Shown: positions 17,501 through 25,548 of the stretch, in pieces
Numbering within the stretch: position 1 is the stretch's first letter
Layout: each line of letters starts with the position of its first letter
From: an uncultured Acetatifactor sp.
GTDB lineage: Bacteria; Bacillota; Clostridia; Lachnospirales; Lachnospiraceae
Reading direction: 5' to 3'
Length of the DNA: 64,000 nucleotides
NCBI GenBank assembly: GCA_947594835.1
Contig: CANQEH010000006.1
Location: forward strand, 46,738 to 110,737
The notes under the pieces: generated by a model
What the model was told of the DNA's origin: nothing
Databases searched by the model: none
Seen by the model: the letters and a program-made list of their open reading frames with translations, nothing else
Made by a program: the position numbers and the translations under genes

Positions 17501-18090
17501 ACATGGAGGCCGTGGGGTATGACCTGTACTGTAAAATGCTGAATGAGGCGGTGCAGGTACAAAAAGGCGTGTCCGTCATACAGGATTTCGCAACGGTCAT
17601 CGATCTGGACGTGGACGCCTTTATCCCGGGGACATACATTGTCAACGAGGTGCAGAAGCTGGACATTTACAAACGGATCGCCGGCATAGAGGACGCCAAA
17701 GAGCGGGACGATATGCGGGACGAGCTGCTGGATCGCTTTGGCGAAATTCCAAAATCCGTGGACAACCTACTGCGGATCGCCCTGATCCGGGTGGCGGCCC
17801 ACAGGCTGTATATGACGGAGGTGAAGGGCAAGAACCAGTGCATCACCTTCACCTTCCGGCCGGACGCGGCGGTGGAGCCCGCGGGAATCCCGCCGCTCTT
17901 AAAAGCCCATGGGCCAAACCTGTCCTTTACCGCCTACGGCCCGCCCTTTTTCACCTACCGCTATAAAAAGACCGGGCTCGTGGAGAAGGACGAGGAGCTT
18001 TTGCTGGAGACGGTGGAAGGGCTGTTAAAGGATATGCAGGCCTATTTGTCCGCTTCCACGGGCGGCCAGACATCTGCCAGCCTGTTTTGA
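14518..18090 (+). CDS. mfd: Transcription-repair coupling factor
   Basis: A 1190-aa superfamily 2 translocase that removes stalled RNA polymerase and recruits UvrA. I start at MQALLSPLEEL behind AAAGGGGA rather than at an upstream TTG. The order is: UvrB-like N-terminal modules (1-480), CarD-like RNA-polymerase-interacting domain (about 500-570, DFDELKVGDYVVHESHGLGIY), helicase with GDVGYGKTE (about 658), DEEQRFG box (about 757), TATPIPRTL and a QLRGRVGR motif, then the TRCF C-terminal domain. Full length and apparently intact. Confidence 0.97.
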   Translation: MQALLSPLEELAEYKPIREQLQKGKAPVALSGCVDSQKLHLIYGLGQSFHMKVIVTYSDLKAREIFDEYQFYDRNVMLYPAKDLIFFQADIHGNQLVKQRVKVLRRLMEHKPVTIVTTYAALMTPQALWDRERAVIEISRGESLQESAFLERLVSLGYERTYQVEGPGQFCVRGGIIDVFDLTEENPYRIELWGDEVESIRSFDILSQRSIEKLESVSIYPAMEFLLSDTDVRNGLEKLEKEAAKQEAYFREAHRPEEAHRIASQVKELREQLLELKSQANLEGYIKYFCRDMVTMPELLAHLARQGEKPAFFLDEPVRLKEQAEAVEQEFRESMANRVEKGYILPSQMDILYSGEQVAARLLQCSVATLSTMEGKGYFKTEHRMDVSARNVAPYNNSFEQLVKDLKQFRKGGYRVLLLSGSRTRAKRLAEDLRDRELAAVYTQDPSRTVQPGEVVTYYGHVNRGFEYPLIKFVVLSETDIFGAEKKKKKSRKLYQGQKIKDFDELKVGDYVVHESHGLGIYRGIEQVEMENVVKDYIKIEYRDGGNLYVLATGLDVIQKYASSEAKKPKLNKLGSKEWEKTKSKVRSAVDEVARDLVELYALRRQSAGYQFQKDTVWQREFEEMFPFEETEDQLAAIADTKADMESPRIMDRLICGDVGYGKTEIAIRAAFKAVQENKQVVYLVPTTILAQQHYNTFVQRMKDFPIRVDLLSRFRTPAEIRKTLKDLEKGLVDIVIGTHRVLSDDVKFKDLGLLVIDEEQRFGVAHKEKIKKLKGNVDVLTLTATPIPRTLHMSLVGIRDMSVLEEAPEDRLPIQTFVCEYNEEMVREAVSRELARGGQVYYVYNRVNTIADVAARLQALVPEASVAFAHGQMKESELERIMYDFVGGEIDVLVSTTIIETGLDISNVNTMIIHDSDNMGLSQLYQLRGRVGRSNRTAYAFLMYKRDKLLKEVAEKRLSAIREFTELGSGFKIAMRDLEIRGAGNLLGMRQHGHMEAVGYDLYCKMLNEAVQVQKGVSVIQDFATVIDLDVDAFIPGTYIVNEVQKLDIYKRIAGIEDAKERDDMRDELLDRFGEIPKSVDNLLRIALIRVAAHRLYMTEVKGKNQCITFTFRPDAAVEPAGIPPLLKAHGPNLSFTAYGPPFFTYRYKKTGLVEKDEELLLETVEGLLKDMQAYLSASTGGQTSASLF

Positions 18091-18164
18091 GAGAGTTTTA
18101 TAGGCCTTAAAAAATGATACCTTCTATTTAGAACAAGGAAATCCGTCTGGATAGGAGGTTATGT

Positions 18165-18272
18165 ATGAAGGGCTATAACACGGCGAGCGGATATATGGGT
18201 CTGGTGGAGGGCGGCTATATGCTCTTTGCCAGTGAGGAAGATTACAGGGAGTATCTGGAAGGGGTAGCATAA
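18165..18272 (+). CDS. Small conserved-looking peptide, 35 aa
   Basis: A 35-codon ORF with a textbook ribosome site (AGGAGGT, 7 bases before the ATG; an overlapping ATG 4 bases earlier leads to an immediate stop). The peptide is MKGYNTASGYMG...GGYMLFASEEDYREYLEG, a short aromatic/acidic peptide of a kind I have seen in Lachnospiraceae genomes without a known function. No signal peptide or membrane segment. It lies between mfd and a sugar kinase gene. Confidence 0.6.
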   Translation: MKGYNTASGYMGLVEGGYMLFASEEDYREYLEGVA

Positions 18273-18327
18273 AACAAACTTTGGCCGTTAAGGCACAGCC
18301 GCTGTCTGCGGCGGAAAGCGAGGGAAC

Positions 18328-19356
18328 ATGGAGGGAAGGAAGGAATTTGATCTGCTTTCACTGGGGGAAATCATGCTGCGGCTTTCCCCGCCGGACAACG
18401 AGCGGATTACCAGGGGCGACACGTTCAGCAAACAGGCAGGCGGGGCAGAGCTAAACGCCATTACCGGCGCGGCCATGCTGGGGCTGCGCTGCGGCATCAT
18501 TTCCAAGCTGCCGGACAACGACCTGGGCATCTACATCAAGAACCGGGTCCGGCTCTGCGGCGTCAGCGACGACTATCTGGTCTACGACAGCGACAGGGAC
18601 GCAAGGCTTGGAGTCTATTACTATGAGAGCGGCGCTTATCCCCGCAAGCCCCGTATCGTATATGACAGGAAAAACACTTCCTTTGGCAAAATTTCGGTGA
18701 GCGATTACGACGACGGGCTGTTTTGCTCTACCCGCTGTTTCCACACCAGCGGCATCACGCTGGCGCTTGGCCAGCAGTCCAGGGAGACGGCAGTGGAGAT
18801 GATCAAGCGGTTTAAGAAGGAGGGCGCCCTGATCTCTTTTGACGTCAATTTCCGGGGAAATCTGTGGTCGGGGGCGGAGGCAAAGGCCTGCATCGAGGGC
18901 ATCCTGCCCTATGTGGATGTTTTCTTTTGCTCGGAGGAGACCGCACGGCTCACCTTCCAAAAGGAGGGGGATGTGAAGAGCATGATGAAGAGCTTTACCC
19001 AGGAATTCCCCATCTCCATTGTGGCGTCCACACAGAGGATAGTGCACAGCCCCAAGAGGCACACCTTTGGCTCTATCATTTACAGCGCCAGGGAGGATAC
19101 CTATTTTCAGGAGCCGCCCTATGCGGACATCGAGGTGGTGGACCGGATCGGAAGCGGCGACGCTTACATATCCGGCGTGCTGTATGGTCTGCTGTGCCAC
19201 GAGGGAGACTATCAGAAGGCGCTTCAGTACGGAAACGCCACCGGGGCGTTAAAGAACACCATCCCCGGCGACCTGCTCTCCACGGATCGGAAAGAGATCG
19301 AGGGCATTATCAGAGAGCACGGCTCCACCGGCCGGGTGGCGGAGATGGACAGGTAA
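18328..19356 (+). CDS. PfkB/ribokinase-family sugar kinase (KDG kinase-like)
   Basis: A 342-aa carbohydrate kinase starting MEGRKEFDLLSLGEIMLRL. It has the PfkB N-terminal glycine pair (AGGAELNAITGAAMLG), a lid region, and the C-terminal motif DRIGSGDAYISGVLYGL with the catalytic Asp in GSGDA. Overall it looks like 2-keto-3-deoxygluconate kinases in size and N-terminal sequence, but sugar specificity cannot be fixed without aldolase or uronate genes nearby, and none are present. It is followed by a GH3 lipoprotein gene after a 171-bp gap. Confidence 0.85.
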   Translation: MEGRKEFDLLSLGEIMLRLSPPDNERITRGDTFSKQAGGAELNAITGAAMLGLRCGIISKLPDNDLGIYIKNRVRLCGVSDDYLVYDSDRDARLGVYYYESGAYPRKPRIVYDRKNTSFGKISVSDYDDGLFCSTRCFHTSGITLALGQQSRETAVEMIKRFKKEGALISFDVNFRGNLWSGAEAKACIEGILPYVDVFFCSEETARLTFQKEGDVKSMMKSFTQEFPISIVASTQRIVHSPKRHTFGSIIYSAREDTYFQEPPYADIEVVDRIGSGDAYISGVLYGLLCHEGDYQKALQYGNATGALKNTIPGDLLSTDRKEIEGIIREHGSTGRVAEMDR

Positions 19357-19527
19357 GGAGTATCGTTTTTACAGGAAAGTGCGATTATTTTAGAAACCGT
19401 AGATTTCCCCTTCCGAATGATGTATAAAGAAAGCAGGAATCGTTGGAGCATCATCAGTTCCCTGCGGCGGACGAGGCCTTGAGAGCTGTGCCGCCTGTCC
19501 CGGGAACGCTTCGGAAGGGAGATTGGA

Positions 19528-21543
19528 ATGAAACGGCTGGATAAAATGATCGCACTTTTGCTCGTTCTGGCGCTTGTGGGCTGCGGGAGCGCCCCGCAGC
19601 AGGGTGCACCGCAGGAGGGTTCGTCCGGGGCAGTGCAGGATCAGCAGGAAAACCCGGCGGAGGATACGCAGAGCCAGGCGGGAGACGTGCAGAGCCAGGC
19701 GGCTGACAAGAGCGTCTATATGGACGCCGGACAGGATGTGGAAGCCAGGGTGGAGGCGCTGCTGGCCCAGATGACGCTGGAGGAGAAGCTTGCCCAGATG
19801 GTACAGCCGGAGCAGGCGGGGATCACCTCCGACGACGTGAGGGCGTATGGGTTCGGGTCTGTGTTAAGCGGCGGCGGTTCCGCGCCTGCAAAGGGAAACA
19901 GCCCTGAGGACTGGCAGGAGAGGGTCAATGAGCTGAAGGCAGCCGCCCTTGAGACCAGGCTTGGGATTCCCCTTCTGTATGGCGTCGATGCGGTGCATGG
20001 GAACAACAATGTGTACGGGACGGTGATTTATCCGCACAATATCGCCCTGGGGGCCACCGGCGACACTAAGCTGGTGGAGCGCATCGGGGCTGCAGCAGCC
20101 GAAGAAGTGCGGGCCATGGGCATCCAGTGGACGTTTGCCCCTACCCTGGGCAATCCGCAGAACGAGCGCTGGGGCAGAACCTATGAATGTTTCAGCGAGG
20201 ATCCGGAAGAGGTGGCCCGCTTCGGGGCGGCGTACATCCGCGGGTTCCAGGGAGAACCGGGAACGGAGCAGTATCTGGACGAGCGCCATATTCTGGCCTG
20301 TGCAAAGCATTTTATCGGCGAGGGTTATACGGCAGACGGGGTCAACCAGGGGGATGTGGCGATGACCCCGGAGGAGTTTGACGCGCTTTTGGAAAGCGGC
20401 GTCATTGACCCTTACACGGCGGCCCTGAACGAGGGCGTGCGCACCGTGATGGTATCCTTCCACAGCGTGGACGGCGTCAAATGCCACGAAAACAGACATC
20501 TGATCCGGGATCTCTTAAAAGGCAAGCTGGGCTTTACCGGGCTGGTGGTCAGCGATTACAACGCCATCCAGCAGCTGTCCGGGGCCACCTATAAGGAGCA
20601 GGTGCGCCAGGGGATTGAGGCGGGCATCGACCTGTTCATGGAGGTGTATGTGTGGCAGGATTTCCTGCGCTGCGCCAGGGAACTGGTGGAAGAGGGCAGT
20701 CTGGACGAGGCGCTGATCGACGACGCGGTGCGGCGGATCCTGCGCGTAAAGTTTGAGGCAGGGCTGTTTGAGGAGGAAATCGGCGGAAGCGCAGAGCAGG
20801 AGATGCTCTCAAACGTGGGCAGCGAGGAACACCGGGAGCTGGCAAGGCAGGCGGTGCGGGAATCCCTGGTGCTTTTGAAAAACGATTCCGTGGGAGAAAA
20901 AACCGCCCTGGAGGCGCTGCGGGAGGCAGAAAACATCCGCGTATGCGGGCAGAAGGCTTATGATCTGGGCAGCCAGTGCGGCGGCTGGACCATTACCTGG
21001 GAAGGGAGAACCGGGGCGGTCACCAGGGGAACTACAATTATAGAGGGGATTGCCAATCAGGTGATGCCCGAAAAAACGCTCACCCATGACGTGCAGGGGG
21101 AAGTACTGCCGGAAAACGACGCGGTCATCGTGGTGTTCGGGGAGACGCCCTATGTGGAGAGCGGCGGGGACAGGACGGAAGCGTCCCTGGCAATGGCCGA
21201 AGGGGATCGACAGATGCTGGAACATTTAAAGGAGTCGCTTGCCGGGCAGGGAAAGCAGGACATTCCCGTGATCGGGATCATCGTGGCAGGCAGGCCGATC
21301 CCTGTGGAAGCTTACCTGGAGGATTTTGACGCCCTGATCATGGCATGGCTCCCGGGCACGGAAGGGGAAGGCGTAGCGGACGTATTGTTCGGGGAGTATG
21401 ATTTTACCGGCAGGCTGCAATATACCTGGGTGAAAACACCGGCGGATATCGCAGAAAAATTTAACGAAGGAAATGCAGACCGCATTTTATTTGAAAAAGG
21501 TTATGGCCTGAACCGCTCCGGAGAGAGACTGGAATCCTTTTGA
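19528..21543 (+). CDS. GH3-family beta-glycosidase, surface lipoprotein
   Basis: A 671-aa secreted lipoprotein: N-terminal signal with lipobox LVGC (about residues 16-20), then a Gln/Ser/Glu-rich linker (to about 70) and a GH3 barrel. Family motifs visible: GVDAVHGNNNV with the substrate-binding region, AKHFIGEG (KH pair) and VVSDYNAI with the likely nucleophile Asp near 343. The second alpha/beta domain follows (GTEGEGVADVLFGEYDFTGRL). It should hydrolyse beta-linked glucosides or xylosides outside the cell and feed sugar uptake. The gene begins behind GAAGGGAG. Confidence 0.9.
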   Translation: MKRLDKMIALLLVLALVGCGSAPQQGAPQEGSSGAVQDQQENPAEDTQSQAGDVQSQAADKSVYMDAGQDVEARVEALLAQMTLEEKLAQMVQPEQAGITSDDVRAYGFGSVLSGGGSAPAKGNSPEDWQERVNELKAAALETRLGIPLLYGVDAVHGNNNVYGTVIYPHNIALGATGDTKLVERIGAAAAEEVRAMGIQWTFAPTLGNPQNERWGRTYECFSEDPEEVARFGAAYIRGFQGEPGTEQYLDERHILACAKHFIGEGYTADGVNQGDVAMTPEEFDALLESGVIDPYTAALNEGVRTVMVSFHSVDGVKCHENRHLIRDLLKGKLGFTGLVVSDYNAIQQLSGATYKEQVRQGIEAGIDLFMEVYVWQDFLRCARELVEEGSLDEALIDDAVRRILRVKFEAGLFEEEIGGSAEQEMLSNVGSEEHRELARQAVRESLVLLKNDSVGEKTALEALREAENIRVCGQKAYDLGSQCGGWTITWEGRTGAVTRGTTIIEGIANQVMPEKTLTHDVQGEVLPENDAVIVVFGETPYVESGGDRTEASLAMAEGDRQMLEHLKESLAGQGKQDIPVIGIIVAGRPIPVEAYLEDFDALIMAWLPGTEGEGVADVLFGEYDFTGRLQYTWVKTPADIAEKFNEGNADRILFEKGYGLNRSGERLESF

Positions 21544-21618
21544 CAGTTCTTTGGTATATTCTCTCCTTTTTTACAAATACTACTGTGGCACTAAGATTTG
21601 TATGAAGGAGAAAAAGAA

Positions 21619-22164
21619 ATGAAAGCCACAGGAATCGTGAGAAGGATAGACGACTTAGGCCGTATCGTGATCCCAAAGGAAATCCGCCGGACGCTCCACA
21701 TCCGGGAATCGGATCCGCTGGAAATCTTTACAGACCGGGAAGGTCAGATCATCTTAAAAAAATATTCCCCCATCGGGGAGATGAGTACTTTTGCAAAGCA
21801 GTATGCGGAGAGTCTGGCCCAGGTGTCGGGACACGCGGCGCTGATTGCGGACAGGGATCAGTTTATCGCCGCCGCAGGCGGATACAAACAGCTGGTGAAT
21901 AAGTCCGTCAGCAGGCAGCTGGACGAGAAGGTGCACAATCGGGAGACGCTGATGGCCACCCGGGGAGACCGGAGCTTTATCAATGTCTGCGACGAAGGCG
22001 GGGAGGAGTACCAGCACGAGGCCATCGCCCCCATCCTCTGCGAGGGGGATATCATCGGGAGCGTGGTGCTTCTGCAAAATGACAACAAAGCCCGGATGGG
22101 CGAGGTGGAACAGAAGCTGCTGCAGTCGGCGGCGGGGTTTCTGGGAAGGCAGATGGAACAGTAA
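21619..22164 (+). CDS. spoVT: SpoVT-type AbrB-family sporulation regulator
   Basis: A 181-aa regulator starting MKATGIVRRIDDLGRIVIPKEIRRT, the AbrB swapped-hairpin DNA-binding domain, followed by a GAF-like C-terminal domain (about 55-180), the SpoVT architecture. SpoVT tunes forespore gene expression late in sporulation. I start at the ATG behind AAGGAG; an earlier ATG closes after six codons. It shares a bidirectional terminator with the convergent pncB. Confidence 0.92.
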   Translation: MKATGIVRRIDDLGRIVIPKEIRRTLHIRESDPLEIFTDREGQIILKKYSPIGEMSTFAKQYAESLAQVSGHAALIADRDQFIAAAGGYKQLVNKSVSRQLDEKVHNRETLMATRGDRSFINVCDEGGEEYQHEAIAPILCEGDIIGSVVLLQNDNKARMGEVEQKLLQSAAGFLGRQMEQ

Positions 22165-22214
22165 AAAAAGGCTGTCCGGGCGGAAAGCTTCCGCGCCAGG
22201 GACAGCCTTTTTTT
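22163..22214. terminator. Bidirectional terminator between spoVT and pncB
   Basis: AAAAAAAGGCTGTCC on the left pairs with GGACAGCCTTTTTTT on the right, around an inner GGAA/TTCC stem. Confidence 0.88.
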
Positions 22215-22230
22215 CAATCAATGGGTGTTC

Positions 22231-23685
22231 CTACTTTTCGCCCATCTGCTGGAGCAGATGGATTTTGATGTCATACAGCTGCTGGGACAGATCCACATAG
22301 ACCTGATGGGGATTCACCAGCCGCTTGGTCTCGTCCCAAAGGGTGTCCAGCTCTCTCTGGCAGTAGGCGCGGATGTCCATGACCTTGGGAGAGGTATAAC
22401 AGCATCTGCCGCCCTCAAATATTTTCTCCATGATGGGGCGGAGGGTGTATGTGCCGCCCTTTAACTTTGTCTTCTTCCAGGGCTCCAGAGGATCGAAGAG
22501 CAGAAGATCCCGGCTTTCCTCATATTCCTCCTCCACCAGGCAGATCAGATCCGCCTTGATCTTGCCGCTGGCCCTGTCGTAAACGCGGTAGATTTTTTTG
22601 TCGCCGGGATTGGTGATCTTTTCGGTATTTTCCGAGAGCTTGATCTTGGGGATAAAATACCCGTCCGCATCCCTGACGGCCGCCAGTTTGTAGACCCCGC
22701 CGAAGGAGGGATTGTCCTTGGAGGTGATCAGATTGGTTCCCACACCCCAGGAGGTGATAGCGGCACCCTGGGCCTTTAAGCTGTCGATAAGAAACTCGTC
22801 CAGATCGTTGGAAGCGGAGATCACCGCATCGGGGAAGCCTGCTTCATCCAGCATCCTGCGGGCTTTCTTGGACAGATATGCCAGGTCTCCGCTGTCCAGC
22901 CGGATGCCGTAGAACGTCAGGGGTATCCCGGTCTCCCGCATTTTTTGGAAAACCTTGATGGCGTTGGGAACACCGGATTTTAAGGTGTCGTAGGTATCTA
23001 CCAGCAGGATGCAGGCAGACGGGTACATCTGGGCGTAGGTCCAAAAGGCGGTGTACTCATCCGGGAAACTCATGATCCAGCTGTGGGCGTGCGTCCCCTT
23101 CACCGGGACGTCAAAAAGCTGGCCGCAGAGCACATTGCTGGTGCCGATGCAGCCGCCGATCATGGCCGCCCGTGCGCCGTAGATGCCGGCATCCGGCCCC
23201 TGGGCCCTGCGCAGGCCAAACTCCATAATGCCGTCTCCCCGTGCCGCATAGCAGACCCGGGCGGCCTTGGTGGCAATGAGACTCTGGTGGTTGATGATAT
23301 TTAAGACAGCCGTCTCGATCAGCTGTGCCTCCATGATGGGGGCAATGACCTTCACGACGGGTTCCCTGGGAAACATGACAGTCCCCTCGGGGATGGCATA
23401 GATATCGCCGGAAAAGTGAAAGGCTTCCAGATACTCCAGAAAATCCTGTTCAAAAATGCCCAGCGAAGCCAGATAGCTGATATCTTCCTTTTCAAAGCGC
23501 AGTTCTTTGATGTACTGGATGACCTGTTCCAGTCCGGCGGAGATGGCATAGCCGCCGCCGCAGGGGTTGTTGCGGTAAAAAGCGTCAAAGATCACGGTCT
23601 CGTTGCGGTCTTTGTGTTTAAAATACCCCTGCATCATGGTAAGCTCGTACAGATCGGTCAACAACGTGAGATTTTGCCTGTCCAT
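22231..23685 (-). CDS. pncB: Nicotinate phosphoribosyltransferase
   Basis: A 484-aa enzyme that joins nicotinate to PRPP in NAD salvage. I start at MDRQNLTLLTDLYELTMMQGY behind AGAGGGA, the normal N-terminus of the family. The conserved GIRLDSGDLAYLSKKARRMLD stretch and the SNDLDE motif are present. Its PRPP substrate is made by prs, elsewhere in the window. Confidence 0.94.
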   Translation of the reverse strand: MDRQNLTLLTDLYELTMMQGYFKHKDRNETVIFDAFYRNNPCGGGYAISAGLEQVIQYIKELRFEKEDISYLASLGIFEQDFLEYLEAFHFSGDIYAIPEGTVMFPREPVVKVIAPIMEAQLIETAVLNIINHQSLIATKAARVCYAARGDGIMEFGLRRAQGPDAGIYGARAAMIGGCIGTSNVLCGQLFDVPVKGTHAHSWIMSFPDEYTAFWTYAQMYPSACILLVDTYDTLKSGVPNAIKVFQKMRETGIPLTFYGIRLDSGDLAYLSKKARRMLDEAGFPDAVISASNDLDEFLIDSLKAQGAAITSWGVGTNLITSKDNPSFGGVYKLAAVRDADGYFIPKIKLSENTEKITNPGDKKIYRVYDRASGKIKADLICLVEEEYEESRDLLLFDPLEPWKKTKLKGGTYTLRPIMEKIFEGGRCCYTSPKVMDIRAYCQRELDTLWDETKRLVNPHQVYVDLSQQLYDIKIHLLQQMGEK

Positions 23686-23788
23686 GGTTCCCTCTTTCTG
23701 CCGGTGAAGAAAAGCCTGCCGCATACTCTGTCAAATGATTCTATGCTTATCATATACCAGGCCATCAAAAAAAGCAAGACATGGAGGC

Positions 23789-25063
23789 TTAGCAGACGAT
23801 CTGGTTTCTGCCGTTTACCTTGCCCTCATAGAGCTTCTGGTCGGCCAGGCACAGCAGTTCTTTCACGCCGTCCCCATTGCCCGCCGTCAGGCCGAACGTC
23901 ATAGTCACCCGGATGACGTCGTCCCGGTAAGGCACCTCCAGGGCCTGGATATCTTGTGACAGATGTGTCAGGGAACTTTTGGCCTGCTCCAGCTCCATCT
24001 GCTCAAACACCAGAAGAAATTCTTCGCCGCCCCACCGGGCTGCAAAGCCGCGGTCTTTCATATGCTGACGCAGCGTATCCGCTATGGCCTTTAACACCAG
24101 GTCGCCGCACTCGTGCCCGTGAGTATCGTTGATCCGCTTGAATAAGTCGATATCGCCCAGCGCCACGCAAAAAGGGGTGTGCCGGGAAGTGAAGTCCGAG
24201 ATGGCCTTTTGGAGCTTGGCATTCCCGGAGCGGCGGTTGTAGAGGGCGGTCAGCGCGTCCTGGTCGATCAGCGTGCGCAGGGAGAGCTGCATATTCAGCG
24301 CGGAGTGGGCGATCTCCCCAAGCTCGTCAGAGCGGCCCACAATCTGGGAGTCCAGTTTGGCGTTTAAGTTGCCGGCGGAGACTTCTTTGAGGAAGCTTCG
24401 TATCTGCAGCAGGCATCCGGCAAATTTTCTGGTGTAGAGGAACATGAAGACAGACACTGCCAGGATCAGGAGTACGTCCGCCAGAAGCAGGGGATAAACG
24501 GAGGCCTTTACCGATGCGTTCACGTCGTCGCTGGGCTTGCCCACAAAGATCATGCCCGCAGCGGAGCCGTCCCCGTTGTACAGCGGCGCGTAATAGGCAA
24601 AATAACTGGTGCCGTACACCAGCATATTGTTATAGAAACAGGCCTCTTTTGCCTGCAGCACATCCTCCACGATCTGCGGGGGGGCGCCTGTGCCGATGAT
24701 GCGCTGGCCGTTGTTTGAGTAAGTGGTGAGGATCCGGGTATCCTGGTAGAACAGGGTGATGTCCAACCCGGTTTTTTCCTTGAGCGGGTCGATGAGAGTG
24801 TAGTCAAAGGTCAGGTCGTGGCTGCCCTTGTACAGCCGGCGGGGAGTATCTTCCGTCAGGCGGTAGTCGCCCGGATAGAGCAGATCCAAAGTGATGGAAA
24901 TGCCTTCGGCCATATTGCGGAGCTCCTCCTCCACCTCGGCGTAGATGGCCTTGGTAAACCAGTTGGTGCCAATGGCCAGGATGAGTACGCCAAAAAATAT
25001 GAGAGGTATTGTGTTGATGGCCTGCAGAATGTATGAGATTTTTCCTTTCCCGTGATTTGCCAT
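23789..25063 (-). CDS. Membrane diguanylate cyclase with extracellular Cache-like sensor
   Basis: A 424-aa protein. I start at MANHGKGKISY behind AGAGGTG; the frame is open further upstream but crosses a promoter-like region. Topology: a TM helix at about 12-35, an extracytoplasmic Cache-type domain (about 36-200, with a YNNMLVYGTSYFAYYAPLY signature), a second TM helix (about 205-225), a HAMP-like linker, then GGDEF (260-424) with the active-site motif GGEEF and DIDLFKRINDTHGHECGD. It should make c-di-GMP in response to an external small molecule. No phosphodiesterase or effector gene is near. Confidence 0.9.
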   Translation of the reverse strand: MANHGKGKISYILQAINTIPLIFFGVLILAIGTNWFTKAIYAEVEEELRNMAEGISITLDLLYPGDYRLTEDTPRRLYKGSHDLTFDYTLIDPLKEKTGLDITLFYQDTRILTTYSNNGQRIIGTGAPPQIVEDVLQAKEACFYNNMLVYGTSYFAYYAPLYNGDGSAAGMIFVGKPSDDVNASVKASVYPLLLADVLLILAVSVFMFLYTRKFAGCLLQIRSFLKEVSAGNLNAKLDSQIVGRSDELGEIAHSALNMQLSLRTLIDQDALTALYNRRSGNAKLQKAISDFTSRHTPFCVALGDIDLFKRINDTHGHECGDLVLKAIADTLRQHMKDRGFAARWGGEEFLLVFEQMELEQAKSSLTHLSQDIQALEVPYRDDVIRVTMTFGLTAGNGDGVKELLCLADQKLYEGKVNGRNQIVC

Positions 25064-25195
25064 ATGCACCTCTGCTTCCCGCTTCCCGGCATCCCTGTCT
25101 GTCGGGATTACGTTAATTCCAGTATACTGTCTGAATCGCAATAAATCAATCATCTTTTCACATTTCACAGTTTTTTCGGTTTTCCTGGAAAAGCC

Positions 25196-25225
25196 TTGAC
25201 AACTAAATTTGCATGGGGCTATAAT
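25196..25225 (+). promoter_or_regulatory. Promoter of the ileS T-box leader
   Basis: TTGACA (25196-25201), 18 bases, TATAAT (25220-25225). Confidence 0.8.
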
Positions 25226-25234
25226 GGGTGATAC

Positions 25235-25515
25235 ATAAAAATGGTGGATAAATGCAGTGACGGAGAGAGTAGCTGCCTCAAGAAAGCCAAAGCGAGCCGG
25301 CGGAGGTGAAAGGCCGGTGCGAGTAAGGGGACAGGGAAGATCACTCCAGAGCAGCCGAAACCAAAGGCAGGTTGATCGGCCCGGTAGTTTCGGACGGGTT
25401 CCCCCGTTACGGGAGGCCATATTATCTGCGGGCGCAAAGCCCGGCGGATTGTATGCTGTAACAGGTGGTAGCGCAGGCTGTGTGCCGCGTCCTTTTACGG
25501 ACGCGGCCTTTTTTT
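25235..25515 (+). promoter_or_regulatory. T-box riboswitch (isoleucine) upstream of ileS
   Basis: The leader between the promoter and ileS has the T-box layout: a long stem I with a GAGAGAGTA element, a putative specifier ATC (25340-25342, within GAAGATCACTCC) matching Ile, the T-box sequence ACAGGTGGTAGCGCAGG (from about 25460), and a terminator CCGCGTCC/GGACGCGG with a T run (25484-25515). Uncharged tRNA-Ile would stabilise the antiterminator and allow ileS expression. The T-box core differs slightly from the usual GGTGGTACCGCG. Confidence 0.88.
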
Positions 25516-25548
25516 ATCGGTACAAGGAGCAGGAAAGAGGAGGAAGCC

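Noticed and set aside
16267..17562. 431-codon antisense ORF within mfd
   Set aside because: His/Gln-rich shadow of the Mfd helicase codons; no ribosome site or motif.
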